Assembly (NCBI GenBank): GCA_964540815.1 | Contig: CAZIOH010000067.1 | Span: 1 to 37,364, forward strand | Length of the DNA: 37,364 nt | From: CAZIOH01 sp964540815 | Lineage (GTDB): Bacteria > Myxococcota_A > Polyangia > Fen-1088 | Direction of reading: 5' to 3' | Part shown: one piece after another, positions 35,991 through 37,364 of the stretch | Layout: every line of letters starts with the position of its first letter | Position numbering within the stretch: position 1 is the first letter of the stretch | Made by a program: the position numbers and the translations under genes | The notes under the pieces: generated by a model | Databases searched by the model: none | Told to the model about the DNA's origin: nothing | The model's input: only the letters and a program-made list of their open reading frames with translations

Positions 35991-36164
35991 ACACGGAAAT
36001 ACTTCGGGAAAATGCAGAGAGCGGCCAGGACGAGCCCAGAAGGGCCCGCACCCGCCGCTCTTACACCTCACCCTATCGAGGGCAATCGGCTACAGCGCCT
36101 GCCGTGTACGCCGCGCACGCCGCGCACGCGAGCCACGGCGCGCGCCACGCGCCAGTCCGGTCGA

Positions 36165-37094
36165 CTAAGGTCCCGACAGAGCGTACAGCTTGTCGTTGGC
36201 GGCCTTGACGTAGCCGAAACCGCCATCCTTGCCGCCGCCGGTGGCCACGAACTTCTGCAGGTAATCACGGGCCTTCTCCTTCTGGTCGTTCCCGTGCGCG
36301 ACATCGTACCAGTCGGAGTAGGTCATCCCGGCGTTGTACAGGGCGTCGAAGAGCTCCGGATCGAGATCGATGGCGGACTTGAACTCCTTGACCGCCTGCT
36401 CGAACTGCTTGAGGTTCTTCAAGGCCATCCCGTAACCGTTGTGGCAGGCGGCGTCGTCGTCCTTGGCGAGCACACACTGCGAGAAGACCTGCGCGGCCTC
36501 CTTGTCGAAGTCGTAATCGAGGTACAGATAACCGAGCTCGATGTAGGGCTTGGCGAACCGCGAATTGGCCTCGATGGCCTTCCGGAAGGCGTCGTCCGCC
36601 TGCTTGGGGCGATCCAGGTACTTGTAGACCACGCCCAGCCGCCACCACGCCTTGTACAGCTTGGAATCGGCGTTGGTGGCCGCCACGAAGGCCTTCTCGG
36701 CCTGGTCGAGCTTCTTCGACTCGAGGTAGGCCTCGCCGAGATCGTACTGGAAGTTCGCGTTGTTCGGCTCCTTCTCGGCGGCCTTCTCGAAGGACTCCGC
36801 GGCCTGGTCCCACTTGCGCTGCTTCTGGAGGACCTTGCCGAGGTTGTAGTAGGCGAGCGGATACGACGGATCGGTCTGGATGGCCTGCTTCAGATCCTTC
36901 TCGGCCGTGTCGTAGAGGTTGTTCTTGAACTCCTCCGCCCCGCGGTTGGCGAGCTCGATGGCCTTGATGCGCTCCTGGCTACAGACGAAGCCCTCGCAGG
37001 CCGGAAGGATCACCGCCACCGAGAAGATCACCACCTGGGGGGTGAGGAACCCGAAGATACCCTTGACACCTTCGACACCGTTGAGTTTGGCCAT
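36165..37094 (-). CDS. Membrane-anchored TPR protein, possibly a lipoprotein
   Basis: This 309-residue protein has a hydrophobic N-terminal segment (about 12-32) ending ILPAC, which fits a lipobox with Cys33 as lipidation site, although Pro at -2 is unusual. At least six TPR motifs follow (for example AYYNLGKVLQKQRKWDQAAESFEKA and ALYNAGMTY). It therefore probably displays a TPR scaffold in the periplasm or at a membrane surface. The start ATG 37094 has GGAGAG 6 nt upstream. It begins 3 nt after the stop of the AgmX/PglI-type gene, so the two are co-transcribed; the giant TPR gene follows 313 nt further on. In myxobacteria TPR lipoproteins of this kind accompany AgmX/PglI homologues. A direct role in motility is not shown. 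Confidence 0.82.
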   Translation of the reverse strand: MAKLNGVEGVKGIFGFLTPQVVIFSVAVILPACEGFVCSQERIKAIELANRGAEEFKNNLYDTAEKDLKQAIQTDPSYPLAYYNLGKVLQKQRKWDQAAESFEKAAEKEPNNANFQYDLGEAYLESKKLDQAEKAFVAATNADSKLYKAWWRLGVVYKYLDRPKQADDAFRKAIEANSRFAKPYIELGYLYLDYDFDKEAAQVFSQCVLAKDDDAACHNGYGMALKNLKQFEQAVKEFKSAIDLDPELFDALYNAGMTYSDWYDVAHGNDQKEKARDYLQKFVATGGGKDGGFGYVKAANDKLYALSGP

Positions 37095-37097
37095 GTC

Positions 37098-37364
37098 TCA
37101 CTCTCCCCCGCCGGCCGGGGTCAAGACGAACGGATAGGACACGATCACGATACCGCCTCCGAGGGGCTTCGGGAACTCCCAGCGCCGGACCGCCTGCACC
37201 GTGCAGTTCTCGACCTTGGCGTTCCCCATGGTCGAGTTCTGCAGCACGGACGCGATGACCTGACCCGAGGCCGCGATGGTGAACTGGACCATGATCCGGC
37301 CACCGAGGCTGGCCTTCTTGGTCAGCTCCTGCTCGTAGCAGTACTTCACCTCGTTGATGTGGCG
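37098..37364 (-). CDS. AgmX/PglI C-terminal-domain protein (C-terminal end only; runs off right edge)
   Basis: Only the last 88 residues are in the window. They match the TonB-like AgmX/PglI C-terminal domain. RHINEVKYCYEQEL opens it, then a GGRIMVQFTIAASGQV beta hairpin and ENCTVQAVRRWEFPKP. The two cysteines, in KYCYE and ENCTV, are a hallmark of the domain. The terminal strand is VIVSYPFVLTP. In Myxococcus such proteins (AgmX/GltJ, PglI/GltG) span the inner membrane and contact envelope components of the gliding machinery. Homologues in non-gliding deltaproteobacteria have unknown roles. The N-terminal part, which decides between these, is missing. It is linked within 3 nt to the small TPR gene. 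Confidence 0.85.
   Translation of the reverse strand, partial: RHINEVKYCYEQELTKKASLGGRIMVQFTIAASGQVIASVLQNSTMGNAKVENCTVQAVRRWEFPKPLGGGIVIVSYPFVLTPAGGGE

Larger units (their letters stand above)
35852..36164 (-). other. 313-bp intergenic leader of the giant TPR gene
   Basis: No gene is supported here. From the small TPR gene downward on the minus strand it holds three things. First comes a GC-rich stretch with a tandem ACGCCGCGC pair (36108-36125). Next is a GGGCCC-TTCT-GGGCTC hairpin (6 bp with one G-T wobble) near 36030-36045, which lacks a U-tract. Last is an AT-rich island at about 35970-36012, followed by the Shine-Dalgarno at 35859-35865. The spacing suggests the giant TPR gene has its own promoter as well as any read-through. 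Confidence 0.6.

Overview
The window is a very GC-rich bacterial chromosome segment. Its long spurious antisense frames are typical of high-GC codon use. Gene content points to a Myxococcota/deltaproteobacterial lineage. The best indicators are an AgmX/PglI-type C-terminal domain at the right edge, a TPR protein with an N-terminal membrane anchor or lipobox, and a 3,509-residue TPR protein. No mobile element, CRISPR array, rRNA or tRNA gene was recognised. Species cannot be named from this sequence.

Left part (1-10.7 kb). The N-terminal part of secA runs off the left edge. It is divergent from an alkaline-phosphatase-superfamily enzyme that has a stem-loop just before its ribosome binding site. 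Convergent with that enzyme is a seven-gene minus-strand block. In transcription order it holds a HAD phosphatase, a sugar/alcohol-phosphate nucleotidyltransferase, a radical SAM/SPASM-like enzyme, a GT-C membrane glycosyltransferase, a GT4 glycosyltransferase, a DXD-type glycosyltransferase and a UPF0104-type membrane protein. Three junctions are 4-nt start/stop overlaps. I read the block as one glycoconjugate or glycolipid assembly locus: activation of a head group, modification, glycosylation at the membrane and possibly translocation.

Middle (10.9-15.3 kb). A short Omp85-family outer-membrane protein with one POTRA domain is divergent from an RND/MMPL exporter. An inverted repeat lies between them. 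A small two-helix membrane protein overlaps the exporter's 3' end from the opposite strand.

15.5-21.3 kb. A plus-strand operon encodes a GT4 glycosyltransferase, a glutamine-dependent asparagine-synthetase-like amidotransferase, a second GT4 enzyme and a Wzx/MATE-like flippase. This is a compact surface-polysaccharide cassette. It converges on a membrane-fused spermidine-synthase-like protein.

23.7-37.4 kb (minus strand). In transcription order: the AgmX/PglI C-terminal fragment, a small TPR protein, the giant TPR protein (start revised to a GTG with a perfect Shine-Dalgarno) and a divergent RNase Y. The first three resemble the AgmX/GltJ - AgmK/GltI neighbourhood of the myxobacterial Glt gliding and envelope machinery. 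That resemblance rests on domain content and remembered synteny, not on a search. It is the most interesting system in the window.
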